Shown here: positions 1-9,370 of the stretch, piece after piece
Layout of the letters: the number at the start of each line of letters is the position of its first letter
Numbering within the stretch: the first letter of the stretch is position 1
Assembly (NCBI GenBank): GCA_004293815.1
Contig: RDZD01000023.1
Location: 1 to 64,000, forward strand
Origin: Cytophagales bacterium
GTDB taxonomy: Bacteria; Bacteroidota; Bacteroidia; Cytophagales; Bernardetiaceae
Direction of reading: 5' to 3'
Length of the DNA: 64,000 nt
The notes under the pieces: model-generated
Database searches by the model: none
What the model was told of the DNA's origin: nothing
Seen by the model: the letters and a program-made list of their open reading frames with translations, nothing else
Position numbers and translations under genes: made by a program

Positions 1-2362
1 GACTTTAATGTTCTCTTCAGTGGCTTTTTCGGCCAGCAAAGCTTCTACTTCATATTTTCCCGAAAATAAAATTTTGGAAATATTTTCTACTTCTTGTTTT
101 GTGCCAGGTAGTAAAGACACTTGCTGAAAATTGGCAAGGGCACGGGTGGTGTCTGCCACCAGAGCGCGCTGCGCAGGATCAGCAATTTGAAACTTTTTTG
201 TGTCGTAAATGGGGTATCCTAAAAGTTCTGCTTTTAGATTAGAATTAGAGTTTTTGCCAAAGGCCAAAATGTCTTTAGTATTGCTCACCAAATGAAGCTG
301 GATTTCTTGCAAAAGATACTTCTTGTTTTAGGTTTTCTGCTATAGGCTTCCAAAACTGGTCATAAGACAGCAAGTCTTTTTCTTTATACTCAATCATGTT
401 TTTTTGATAGGCTATATACTTGTCTTCTAACTCATTGCCATTCTTGAGCAAAACCAGTTCGGGCTGCTTAGAGTTTTTCTTGACAATCAAAGCAGCGTAG
501 TAGATGGTGTCTGTGCTGCCTTGAAGCTTGTATTGTGGAAAGTTGGGGGCTTTAGCCAAATCAGAGGTATCTGTAACCGTTTTCTCGATTCCAAAATGAT
601 TGATTCGGATAATCTCAATGGCAGCTTCATTTTTTTTGAGTTTGGCTTGTATGTCCTGCCAAGTCGTTTCCTTGTTATCAGCCAAGCTTGCAAAAAACTC
701 TGATAAAAGAGAGAGTTCTTTTTCCAAATTATTGCTTTCGGTTTCTAAGCTATCGAGCGAGATGTTTTTTTGAGCAAGCTCTTCTCTAGTCATCTGCGCA
801 TATTTTCCAACCGCCATCTTGAGCGTGTTCCATTGCTTGTATTTTTGTACGACAACCGTATCCTTGCTGTTGAGCAGTCGGTTTTTCATCTTTTGGGTAG
901 AAGCCAATAAAATCCCTTTGGTAAACAACTGAGAATCATAGACCTCTGCCAGATATTTGTTCCGTTCAACGGCGAAACTGGTAAAATCATCAATAAATGA
1001 TTTGACTTCATAGTTAAAGTAATTTGTTTTCTCTTGTTCACTCATAAAAGAAAAGTTTTGGCGAATGAGTGCCTGGGACAATCCTCGGCTTTTGATGAAA
1101 GAAGCCCCAGCTGCTTCATAATTATTCATATGAGTATACAGAGTGCCCATTCTGTTTAAGGCTATGTTATACTCTAGGTGCTTCTCACCCACAGTCTCTT
1201 TTCTGATTCTCAAAACTTCTTCTAGTATCTCTTGGGCTCTATCATATTGACCGATGGAAAGATACAGACTAGCCAAATTTTCTGCATAAAAAGCATATAA
1301 ATAATTACTTTCTTGCTGTTTTAGTTTTGCGATGCTCTCTAGATACATTTGCTCTGCCTTAAAATAAAGACCCATTGTAGAGTATAAATCTGCCAGATTT
1401 TTATATGTGTAAGCGTACTCATAGCTTTGAACACCCAATGAAGCTTTTATGACTTCGAGCGACCGTTTATAAAGCTGTTCAGCCGCTGCATAGTCACCAC
1501 TAATCGTATTAATGATAGCTAAATTGTTTATTAATAGGGCATAATCTAGTGTTTTTTCACCCGAGGCTACTTTTAAGATAGCCATAGCTTGTTTGTATAA
1601 CTGCTCGGCCTGTTTTCCGTTACCAAGCATATGGTACAAACCGCCTAGATTAGCAATAGATTGAGCATATTCTGGTTGCTTTTCACCAAAATACTGTTTG
1701 GTTAGCTGAATATGCTCTTTGTAAAAATTTTCTGCCTTTGCGTACTGACCCATGTCGCGATACAAAGTCCCTAAAGTATTAATTGTTTCGCCGTAATCAG
1801 AATGCTTTTCACTAAGAGTCATTCTCTCTATTCGTAGTACGTCTAGTAACCACTGCTCTGCTTCAATCCAATTTCCTGAGCGACGACACATATTTCCAAG
1901 ATGTCTGGCCGTGCCTCTATACATACTGTTTTGTTCTCCAAGGCTTGCTTTGCTAAACATCACAGTTTGGCGACAAAAAGCCTCCTCTAGTATTGTATTC
2001 TGAGTAACAGAATAAAAAACAGCTAGGTTATAAAGAGCATAAGCATACAAAGCATGCTTTTGGGTCAGTGCCTGCTCAATAAGCTGCTGATTATTTTTAA
2101 GAAACGCTTCTGTTCCTTGTTTATCTTCTGCAGAAATTTTGCTGAACCCTAGATAATTAAGTGTCTTGAGATACTGCTCGCTGGTCTTTCCTGAGTCCTT
2201 TTCTGCAAGTGCAAGTGCCTCCTCAAAAACAGGAATAGCGTCTTTATGAGCATATTTTTTTTGCAGAGAATCAGCTTTTTGAAACAGTGTTTCCCATTTT
2301 GCTTGGGCTTGAGCGGAGTTAAACGCTATCAAGAGTCCAAGCAGAACTATTATTGTTCTCAT
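1..2362 (-). pseudogene. Secreted TPR-CHAT protein, broken by an out-of-frame deletion (partial at window edge)
   Basis: The intact reading frame (2362 down to 275) has an ATG start, a signal peptide (first ~20 residues, ending AQAQA), about ten TPR units (roughly residues 25-430, with repeated 'YA..L.NL..LY...G.Y..AE.LY' patterns), a helical linker and the start of a CHAT (caspase-like) domain near residue 590. The frame stops at 275-277. A second frame, open from about 315 to position 1, continues the CHAT domain: it reads LLQEIQLHLVSNTKD, and further on carries the conserved LPGT motif. The conserved CHAT piece normally between these parts (the S.DG.YNQIN..TL region, about 30 residues) is missing. 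I therefore infer an out-of-frame deletion at about 302-320. The rest of the gene lies beyond position 1. CHAT-TPR proteins are proposed proteases or scaffolds. An assembly error is possible. Confidence 0.75.
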
Positions 2363-2634
2363 AGAATACCTAAATCCAACTTGTTTGTGAGGCTAATGAT
2401 AAATAATACTAAGTATGATGAATCATACAAAAGTAAATAAATTAGAATACATTTCCTATCTTATATAGCTAAGATATAAAAATTTATACATATTGCTTTT
2501 CAAATAATACAAAAGCACGAAAAAACTTATAAAAATATTACAAAAATTCTACAAAAATGAATAAATGGTTTTTATTATTACTTGAGTAGAATTGACATTG
2601 GAGATTTTCTCAAACAGTACTTGCCTTGACTGGC

Positions 2635-3087
2635 TTAATTCTGCATATCTGGAAAGTGTGCTTGCTCGGTTTTATGCAAAACTCCTTTAAAAAGTCCTAT
2701 TCTTGTGCCGTCTTCGTGTTGAATATGCACCAGATAAATGGCTGTGCGCTTAGTATGGCTTATTTCTTCAGTCTCGGCAATCATGACATCTCCTTCTCGA
2801 GCAGGCTTCAAATAGCTCAAAGAACTTTCAAGAGTTAGGCTAACATGACCATATCCGTTGGCTGCAAACGCCAAGGCACTGTCGGCCAAGGCGAAAGCAA
2901 TACCGCCATGTGCAATTGCAAAGCCGTTAAGCATTTCACGGCGTACTCGCAAACGCAAACGCACGTGTCCGGGTGCAACAATCTCCTTTTCTATGCCAAG
3001 CCATTGACTAAACCAGTCTTGTGCTAACATTTTATTGACCACCGCCTCAGCCAGTTCTTGAGGTTTTTTGTTATCTATTCTTTGCAT
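2635..3087 (-). CDS. paaI: PaaI-type hotdog-fold acyl-CoA thioesterase
   Basis: This 150-residue protein has the hotdog thioesterase layout. The central stretch LNGFAIAHGGIAFALADSA holds the HGG turn and the catalytic Asp of the PaaI subfamily, and is followed by the long central strand region around LTLESSLSYLKPAREGDV. PaaI hydrolyses hydroxyphenylacetyl-CoA and related dead-end aryl/acyl-CoA intermediates and releases CoA in the cytosol. No other phenylacetate-degradation gene is nearby, so the physiological substrate is uncertain and the gene may be a general CoA-recycling enzyme. It lies 56 bases downstream of the large ASKHA-fold gene on the same strand and could share its transcript. 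Confidence 0.85.
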   Translation of the reverse strand: MQRIDNKKPQELAEAVVNKMLAQDWFSQWLGIEKEIVAPGHVRLRLRVRREMLNGFAIAHGGIAFALADSALAFAANGYGHVSLTLESSLSYLKPAREGDVMIAETEEISHTKRTAIYLVHIQHEDGTRIGLFKGVLHKTEQAHFPDMQN

Positions 3088-3143
3088 TTGTTTTGATTTT
3101 CATCTTTTTAAAGTTATGCCTAGGGAGGACTCAGAAGAGATGC

Positions 3144-6100
3144 TTATATTTTGCATTGCGGCAACAATATTTTTTCAAATAGGCACATTCCCTCCAGCAC
3201 AAACATTGGAGCTAGAAAATCAAACTTGCCTGTTTTTTGAAAGTTTTGTTCTGCCGCCAAAAACTCGGGATGGCTGCTCAAATAATTAGCAAAGTGCTCA
3301 TGCGGCAGATTACTCAAAGCCCGCCGTATAGGCATAGTGTTAAGTAACTCGTACTTATCGCAAAAGTCCATATAAAGATTGGCAAACCGCTCTAAACATA
3401 CAAAACGGTTCGGAAACGTAAAATCTTTATTGAATTTGCGCAGCAGTTCAGTTGAAATACTGGCCGTAGAAGCTAGAGGAGTGCGATTGAGTTCGTAGCC
3501 CTCCTCGCCTATAATCTCTGGAATCCGTTCTTGCGGATCTATTTCTATCTCGGTAAGTGAAGAAAGTCCGAACGATACCTCTGATTTATTGTGTTCGTTG
3601 AATGCATTTTCTACTCCAACCGTTAAGGCGCGCTCTGGTCTGTTAAGACCTGCCAAAAAACTACGTTTGTAGAAGTCTGCCGCCACGTCGTTCATCACTT
3701 CATTGAGCCAGTCAAACAAACGTCCTCCTTTGCCATAAAAGCCCATTTGAACGCGGCTTATACCAGCATACTCCTCATGTTCAAGTGTTCTGGCTATAAC
3801 TTGACCCGCATAAAACAGTAGCAAGCCTGATACATAAGCTGTAATAGCAAACACTTCTTTGCTACCAGCATCATAAAAATAAGCATAAAAGCTACGCAGT
3901 TCCTGTTCTCTAAGCTTGTCAAAAATTACATTCAAGTAATAGGGAGCAGTACTGGCATTCATGCGCTTTTCTATCTCATAAATTTCCAGCCCCTTAAGCG
4001 CGTTAAAGTCTATCATATTCTTGCGCATGCGTTCTGAACGCTCCGAAGCGCGTGCCACAGCCGAAGCCGCCACAAGAATTGAACTTTGTTTGATGAGCTT
4101 GTTTTTGAAAGTTTGAGGATTTTGAGCCACAACTAAAATGTCGGTGGTACTGCCACCCACATCAAAACCCACAAAAAGAGTGTCTTTATTGACTGCCTTT
4201 CCGCCCAGAGCACTAAGCGCGAATCTACACACAGCTTCGCTTTCGGTGAGGGCACGTTTAGGGTTGTTCACATCTTCGCTTAGTTCGGCCACTTTAGCCA
4301 TAAGTCCCTCAAGGGGGTTTACGTCTAGGGCTACTTTATTCCAAAGTGATTTATAAGAAATCCGCGTGGCATCGCTCATAGCGGAGGGATAAGCCCAAGC
4401 CAAATCTTGAGGATAAAAACCTTGTTCAAAAAGCTCAGCGTAAATCTGTAACCAGAGTGTTTTGAGAAAAGCTTCTTTGTAATGATTTTCTTTTTGGTCA
4501 TAAGACCACTTCATGTCGTAGTAGATAAACACGCTTTCATCACCCACCGATTTGAGTCTGAAACGCTTCTGTGCAATTTCCTCTATGGCCAAGTTGCTCT
4601 CGAAAACAGGCAATCCTCCGCTTACGGCTTGAGGGATATCGGTAGTGGTGTTTTTGAGACGACGCTCGTCGTGAATGGTAACCATAGACTTGACTTGTCC
4701 TTTTCTGGCTTCATTCGGAAAGAAAAACAGTTCATGCGGACTGGCCGAAGAACGCTGGTTGGGTGGACTTTCGTTGCCCACCAAAAAACGACGACGGTTC
4801 TGAAAATGAACCAATTGAGGCGCACTGAATTGCTCGGCAAAACTTACGCAGACGTTGTTACTTCCAAAGTCAAAGCCCACACGCACACCCTTCAGGCTGG
4901 CCTGAGTGGTGTATTGGCTTGTCATATTTTTAAAGCTATTGGGGTCGTTAAACTTGATATCTTTTATCAATAGGTAGCCTGCAATTTCATTTTTGGCATT
5001 GGCCTGCAACAAACGCAGCTCCAAGCCTCTAAAGGGCTGCTCCGATTGAAAAATCTCGTACTTCAAAGAAGTTTGTCCCAATTTTTCAAAATTGTAATTG
5101 ACCAATAGTTTTACACTATTTTGTAAGTCACCGAATTGTACCAAGCGGTATTTGGCTTTTTCCACATGCTCGTGCTCGTTGTGCGCCACGATGGTTTGCA
5201 ACCTAAAGTTTTCGTCTGCAAAGAGAGGAAAAGCTTTGATGGGATCATTGCTATTATGCGGAAACTCCGAATAGAGATAGTATTTATTCCACATTTTAGC
5301 CACAAAATCAGGAAACGCGATGATGCGTTTGCCCATAATGACATTGTCTGGGCGGCTCGGCAACTGGTATATTTTCTCTATCGTAACGCTATTTTTACCA
5401 TTATCCACGTCCAACTTGAGCGTTACTTTGAGCTGTTGCTTGGCACTATCATAAAACGCCGAAAGCGTGTTATGAAAATCAGGTTTTGTGTTATAACCAA
5501 GCACTTGAGGCAAGCTTTCCTCAAAGTGCATGATTCCAGTTTGTGTAAAAGGTACAGCAAAGTAATGGTATCTCCCAACGTCTGATTTGGCTTTGAGCAA
5601 ATAAACCGCGCAACGATCAGCAGACTCATCGGGAGCAAACTTGAGCTCCACAGGCGAACAGTTTTCGATGGGGAGCAATAGTTCGGTGATATCCACCTCC
5701 CGTGCAGACTCGTGTACGGCTGTAGTATAAAACTTGCCCAAATAGCCATAAATGACCGATTTGGCGTTCATTACTTTATCGAATGGCGGCAAAAAAGTTT
5801 GTACACTGCTAATAAGCCCCTCGGTATTGAGCTGCCAATTATTGCGCTGAGCGTGCTGCTGCATCTCCTCTAGCCAATGTGTGAGAAACTCCGTTAGAGA
5901 CGAGAGCGGTAAATTTGTTTCGGCCTGCGTACCAAACTGACTAACGAATGGTCTGAGATTGTTTTTTATATGTTGTACATACACATAGAGACGTTGCAAA
6001 AGCTCTTCATTGAGGTAATGAATAGGATTAATGAGTCTGCCATGCTTAAAAAACTCCACATTGGGCTTGATACTGCTGTAATTTGGGGCGGTAAAAAGCA

Positions 6101-6617
6101 ACGCATTGGGATAGGTTCCACCAATGACAGTACCTTTATATCTCAAGATTTGTATATAAGGCCGCTTTTCTGAGTCCAAAAGCTGGGGGTCAGACCAGTA
6201 CTTTTTGTCATTGAAAAGCATCTGACCAAGCCCATAGGTCATTTCGTAGGGATTGCCAGGTTCGTTGGCCGTAAGATAGATTTTTTCTACTTGTAGGGGC
6301 GAGTTATCGAGTGCGATCAAAGCCACAAGTCCCTTCCATTCATCTTGCAGGACTTTGTAGAGAGCTTGCAAACCCGATGTTTTATTGCCAGGCTCCGACT
6401 TGGGGTTATACATGATGGCGTAAGCGAACATCATGGCTCGTGCCCAAGGCGAAGGAATACCCGAAATAATTCTGTGAATATCATCAGATTGCGGGTCTAT
6501 TTCGGGAGTGAGTATTTCTTTGATGAAATTGGGCACATTGTCCATCAAGTTCCAAAGGTCTTTATCTCCTGATTTATAGCCTTTTTTGGTATTGGCAAGC
6601 AGAGGTTTGCGGGTCAT
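3144..6617 (-). CDS. Very large actin/Hsp70-fold (ASKHA) ATPase-like protein of unknown function
   Basis: The protein has 1157 residues, no signal peptide and no clear membrane segment. Residues 575-1000 carry an ASKHA nucleotide-binding core: phosphate-1 loop GFDFGSNN at ~581-588, phosphate-2 loop GFDVGGSTTD at ~817-826, and a glycine-rich adenosine-type motif MGFYGKGG at ~958. The first ~570 residues contain a motif GIPSPWARAMMF (~53-64) and match no family I can name. The last ~150 residues are also unassigned. Overall size and double glycine loops are reminiscent of the SrfB-like virulence-factor family, but that is only a resemblance, and no srfA/srfC-like partner is present. A candidate promoter lies 53-85 bases upstream; paaI follows. 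I would expect a cytosolic ATP-dependent machine whose role cannot be deduced here. Confidence 0.7.
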   Translation of the reverse strand: MTRKPLLANTKKGYKSGDKDLWNLMDNVPNFIKEILTPEIDPQSDDIHRIISGIPSPWARAMMFAYAIMYNPKSEPGNKTSGLQALYKVLQDEWKGLVALIALDNSPLQVEKIYLTANEPGNPYEMTYGLGQMLFNDKKYWSDPQLLDSEKRPYIQILRYKGTVIGGTYPNALLFTAPNYSSIKPNVEFFKHGRLINPIHYLNEELLQRLYVYVQHIKNNLRPFVSQFGTQAETNLPLSSLTEFLTHWLEEMQQHAQRNNWQLNTEGLISSVQTFLPPFDKVMNAKSVIYGYLGKFYTTAVHESAREVDITELLLPIENCSPVELKFAPDESADRCAVYLLKAKSDVGRYHYFAVPFTQTGIMHFEESLPQVLGYNTKPDFHNTLSAFYDSAKQQLKVTLKLDVDNGKNSVTIEKIYQLPSRPDNVIMGKRIIAFPDFVAKMWNKYYLYSEFPHNSNDPIKAFPLFADENFRLQTIVAHNEHEHVEKAKYRLVQFGDLQNSVKLLVNYNFEKLGQTSLKYEIFQSEQPFRGLELRLLQANAKNEIAGYLLIKDIKFNDPNSFKNMTSQYTTQASLKGVRVGFDFGSNNVCVSFAEQFSAPQLVHFQNRRRFLVGNESPPNQRSSASPHELFFFPNEARKGQVKSMVTIHDERRLKNTTTDIPQAVSGGLPVFESNLAIEEIAQKRFRLKSVGDESVFIYYDMKWSYDQKENHYKEAFLKTLWLQIYAELFEQGFYPQDLAWAYPSAMSDATRISYKSLWNKVALDVNPLEGLMAKVAELSEDVNNPKRALTESEAVCRFALSALGGKAVNKDTLFVGFDVGGSTTDILVVAQNPQTFKNKLIKQSSILVAASAVARASERSERMRKNMIDFNALKGLEIYEIEKRMNASTAPYYLNVIFDKLREQELRSFYAYFYDAGSKEVFAITAYVSGLLLFYAGQVIARTLEHEEYAGISRVQMGFYGKGGRLFDWLNEVMNDVAADFYKRSFLAGLNRPERALTVGVENAFNEHNKSEVSFGLSSLTEIEIDPQERIPEIIGEEGYELNRTPLASTASISTELLRKFNKDFTFPNRFVCLERFANLYMDFCDKYELLNTMPIRRALSNLPHEHFANYLSSHPEFLAAEQNFQKTGKFDFLAPMFVLEGMCLFEKILLPQCKI

Positions 6618-6669
6618 TTTGCAAAAGATTTTAAGAGGTGAAGTAGCGCATGCATAGCTATCCTTGCAC

Positions 6670-6702
6670 CAAATTTAATGCAAAAAAAGCCATGTTTCCA
6701 AA
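6670..6702 (-). promoter_or_regulatory. Candidate Bacteroidota-type promoter for the ASKHA-fold gene
   Basis: On the minus strand a -33-like TTTG (6702-6699) is followed after 21 bases by TAAATTTG (6677-6670), matching the Bacteroidota consensus TTTG/TAnnTTTG. Initiation would fall near 6663 and give a leader of about 45 bases before the ATG at 6617. Confidence 0.5.
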
Positions 6703-6770
6703 AAGCCAACTTGTTTTTTCACCCAAACTTACACAGGCATTTATTGAAAAAGCCAACGATGAGGTTCATT

Positions 6771-7853
6771 TTATGGGAAATGAAACATTTGCGTTTGCTC
6801 GCTCAAGCCTACAGAGTGTAAAAGCATCTGTACACGCTCTGGGTTGGCATCGGTAATAAATACCTGTCCAAAAGTACTGCCACTGAGCAGAGAAAGCAAC
6901 TTAGCAGTTCTAAGCTGGTCAAGCTTATCAAAAATATCGTCCAAAAGTAAAAAGGGTGTTATATGGAGATGCTGCTTTAGAAGCTGAAATTGAGCCAACT
7001 TGAGAGCTATAATAAAAGATTTTTGTTGCCCCTGTGAGCCAAACTTTTTTATGGGAAGTTGCCCAATCTCGAATCTAAAATCGTCTTTGTGCACGCCCAT
7101 GTCTGTTCTTTTTAAAAAAATATCTTGTTGAAGTTGCGCCTTATAGCGTTTTTCAAAATCCTCATCCAACACTTCAGTTTGGTAGGTGAGTGCAATCTGC
7201 TCGCTCTGATTAGTCAAAAAGCTGTACATTTTCATTAAAACGAGACGCATTTCTTCACAAAAAGCTGCACGCACTTTGGCTATTTGCTTGGCTAGAGGCA
7301 ACATCTGTGCGTCATAAGTATCTATGAGACTCCAGTCTAATTGCGCATAGTCTTGCTTAAGATGAGCATTTCGGTTTTTGAGCAAAGCACTGTATGCTAA
7401 AAGATCTTTGAGAAATTTTCTATTGATTTGAGCCAGTGTAAAGTCAAAAAATTTTCGTCTGTAGTCGCTGCCTTCTCTGATAAGGTCTGTGTCATCAGGA
7501 CAAACCAGAACTAAAGGAAAAAGCCCCAAATGTTCACTGAACTTCGGGTATTCGTAGTGGTTACATTTGAGAATTTTGGACTTGCCTTGCTGCAAAGCGC
7601 ATACAATGTCGTAGTGCTCGTTCTGCTTCAGAATACGGGACTGTATTCTAAAAAACTGCTGCTCGTGTTTGATATTCTGAGCATCTAGAGCATTGAAGGC
7701 ACTCTTGCCCACACAACAGTAGTGAATGGCATCTAGCAAGTTGGTCTTGCCGATGCCATTGGGGCCTACAAAGCAGCTGAGGGCTTTCTCGAAGCGCAGA
7801 TGTATGTGTTCATGGTTTTTGAACTGTCTGAGTTCGAGTATTTCAAGAAACAT
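6771..7853 (-). CDS. recF: DNA replication and repair protein RecF
   Basis: This 360-residue SMC-like ABC ATPase is the RecF component of the RecFOR pathway. RecF loads RecA at single-strand/double-strand junctions of stalled or gapped DNA. Visible motifs are Walker A GPNGIGKTN near residue 30, the signature-like FGSQGQQKS and Walker B PFLLLDDIFDKLD near residue 300. I chose the ATG at 7853 (MFLEILELRQFKN), because RecF proteins start there; the 40 residues further upstream in this frame overlap the preceding gene and show no homology. The gap to the lipoprotein gene upstream is only 5 bases, suggesting one transcript. recR (25.5 kb) and recX (31.5 kb) lie elsewhere in the window. Identification is secure. 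Confidence 0.95.
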   Translation of the reverse strand: MFLEILELRQFKNHEHIHLRFEKALSCFVGPNGIGKTNLLDAIHYCCVGKSAFNALDAQNIKHEQQFFRIQSRILKQNEHYDIVCALQQGKSKILKCNHYEYPKFSEHLGLFPLVLVCPDDTDLIREGSDYRRKFFDFTLAQINRKFLKDLLAYSALLKNRNAHLKQDYAQLDWSLIDTYDAQMLPLAKQIAKVRAAFCEEMRLVLMKMYSFLTNQSEQIALTYQTEVLDEDFEKRYKAQLQQDIFLKRTDMGVHKDDFRFEIGQLPIKKFGSQGQQKSFIIALKLAQFQLLKQHLHITPFLLLDDIFDKLDQLRTAKLLSLLSGSTFGQVFITDANPERVQMLLHSVGLSEQTQMFHFP

Positions 7854-7858
7854 ACCTG

Positions 7859-9271
7859 TTAGTTGGCTTTTCGCGGACCTCTGGTTTGTTTGTCCATTTC
7901 GAGCTGCTTGAGCAACTCTGGCGGCACCTGAGATTTGAGATTGCTTTGGGCATTTTGGCCTATGATTTCCCAACTAAATTTTTGCTTATCGCAAATCACT
8001 TTGATGTCTTTACGGTCTTTACTCGAGTAATAGGCTACCCCAATGTATTCTTTTTCAGACTTTCTGATAAGATCTACCTTTTCCACAAAAACAGTATTTG
8101 CGCTTTTGCTCATCTGACACTTAATAATTTCGCTCAGGTTTTGTGGCTCATTAACAGGATACCAACCCTGATTGGCATCAAAAATTACTTTTATGGGACG
8201 GTCAATTCTGTCCACCTGTAACTCTACTTGGTAGTCGCCAGCAGGCATCTGTTTAATATTCAAAACTTTAGATGTTCTAGCAAAGTCATTCGTAAACCTA
8301 TAGCTGGCCACAGCTTGGGCAGTGGCTAAGTCGTTAGGCACAGTAGGCAACCAAGATTTGGCCAAATCCATCACAACAACGACTTTTTCTCCACCCGAAA
8401 ACTCTACCTCGCCCTCGTAAAAGAGTATGTTATCAGGCTTTGGGGTCATCCTCACGCGTTTAACCGTGTGTGTACCAAAACGATTGAGAAAATAAGCCTC
8501 TGTAAAAACTTCTATAGATGGTTGATCTTTTTTAGGTAACCAGCCGCTTTTCTTGTCATAGGTAAAATTGAGTACTTTATTGTCCTCAAAAATGGCTGCT
8601 CCATCGTAGATAGCTGCTCCAATAGCTTTAAGCTTGATGGTTTTGCACTGTTTTTTGATAGACTCTGTTATCATATTTTTGAGGATAGACTCGTAGGTTT
8701 CCTCCCAAATCGGTGCCAAAAGGCCGCCTTTGGTGCGCCCTTCGCGAACAATAACTTGGGCACTGGGCGACTTAGGAACAATCACCTCGCCTAAGTACAA
8801 AGCTCCTTCCTTGTCTATTTTGTTGCGCATAGATTCGGAAAAATGTATAGTATCCTCAATTTCAGCAAGCTTTACTTCTCGCAAAACAACACTAGTGGGC
8901 GATAATTTCTTGATTTTTCTGATTTCTTCTTTCAGAATCATGGCTAGACGTTCCGTCTTAGTACCAAGTACGCTTTCGCGTATAAACTTGCGGCGCACAT
9001 CGAAGCCCGTCATAACAAGCGTGTCTTTGCTAAGAATTTCAATCTTGTATTCTTCTGTAAAAGACAGCCACTTGATGAGTAAATCCTTGCCACTCAATTC
9101 GTACTCTCTATTGCTTACACCATCCACAATCACCTTGTTATCAGGCAGAAACTCTATAGTTCCGCCCTTGTCATCTATACCCACCCAAGTACCATGCAAC
9201 ACATTTTGAGAGTTGCAAGCAGCTAAGAACAGCAAGAATAATGGGAGAAGCGAGTAAAAATACTTTTTCAT
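7859..9271 (-). CDS. Lipoprotein with tandem beta-type repeats, upstream of recF
   Basis: The 470-residue product starts at the ATG at 9271 with a lipoprotein signal (MKKYFYSLLPLFLLFLAAC; lipobox Cys at residue 19), so it should be lipidated and anchored in the periplasm or outer membrane. Residues ~20-100 look like a small beta-barrel 'stress/lipocalin-like' module (HGTWVGIDDKGGTIEF...). The second half contains at least three related units of 60-75 residues, each ending in an aromatic turn (GWLP, SWLP, GWYP, FSWEI). I do not recognise the family. It probably shares a transcript with recF, which begins 5 bases after the stop. A TATCTTTG -7 element lies 32 bases upstream of the start. Confidence 0.75.
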   Translation of the reverse strand: MKKYFYSLLPLFLLFLAACNSQNVLHGTWVGIDDKGGTIEFLPDNKVIVDGVSNREYELSGKDLLIKWLSFTEEYKIEILSKDTLVMTGFDVRRKFIRESVLGTKTERLAMILKEEIRKIKKLSPTSVVLREVKLAEIEDTIHFSESMRNKIDKEGALYLGEVIVPKSPSAQVIVREGRTKGGLLAPIWEETYESILKNMITESIKKQCKTIKLKAIGAAIYDGAAIFEDNKVLNFTYDKKSGWLPKKDQPSIEVFTEAYFLNRFGTHTVKRVRMTPKPDNILFYEGEVEFSGGEKVVVVMDLAKSWLPTVPNDLATAQAVASYRFTNDFARTSKVLNIKQMPAGDYQVELQVDRIDRPIKVIFDANQGWYPVNEPQNLSEIIKCQMSKSANTVFVEKVDLIRKSEKEYIGVAYYSSKDRKDIKVICDKQKFSWEIIGQNAQSNLKSQVPPELLKQLEMDKQTRGPRKAN

Positions 9272-9302
9272 AATGCAGAAGTTTTTATCTAAAAAACGAG
9301 CC

Positions 9303-9310
9303 CAAAGATA
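9303..9310 (-). promoter_or_regulatory. Candidate -7 element for the lipoprotein-recF transcript
   Basis: TATCTTTG on the minus strand matches TAnnTTTG. Initiation would be near 9296, giving a leader of about 25 bases before the ATG at 9271. No clear -33 TTTG is visible. Confidence 0.45.
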
Positions 9311-9370
9311 GGTCATTTTTGCGATTTTGCGTAGCCTAGACTTGGGCTTATATTCTAAAATTTTAAGTTT

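Noticed and set aside
4482-4973. A 163-codon frame opposite the ASKHA-fold gene, and several others antisense to genuine genes
   Set aside because: They lie entirely inside well-supported genes on the other strand and show no protein motif.
3144-6617. Naming the large protein as SrfB
   Set aside because: Only size and glycine loops agree; no residue-level match could be shown and the usual srfA/srfC partners are absent.
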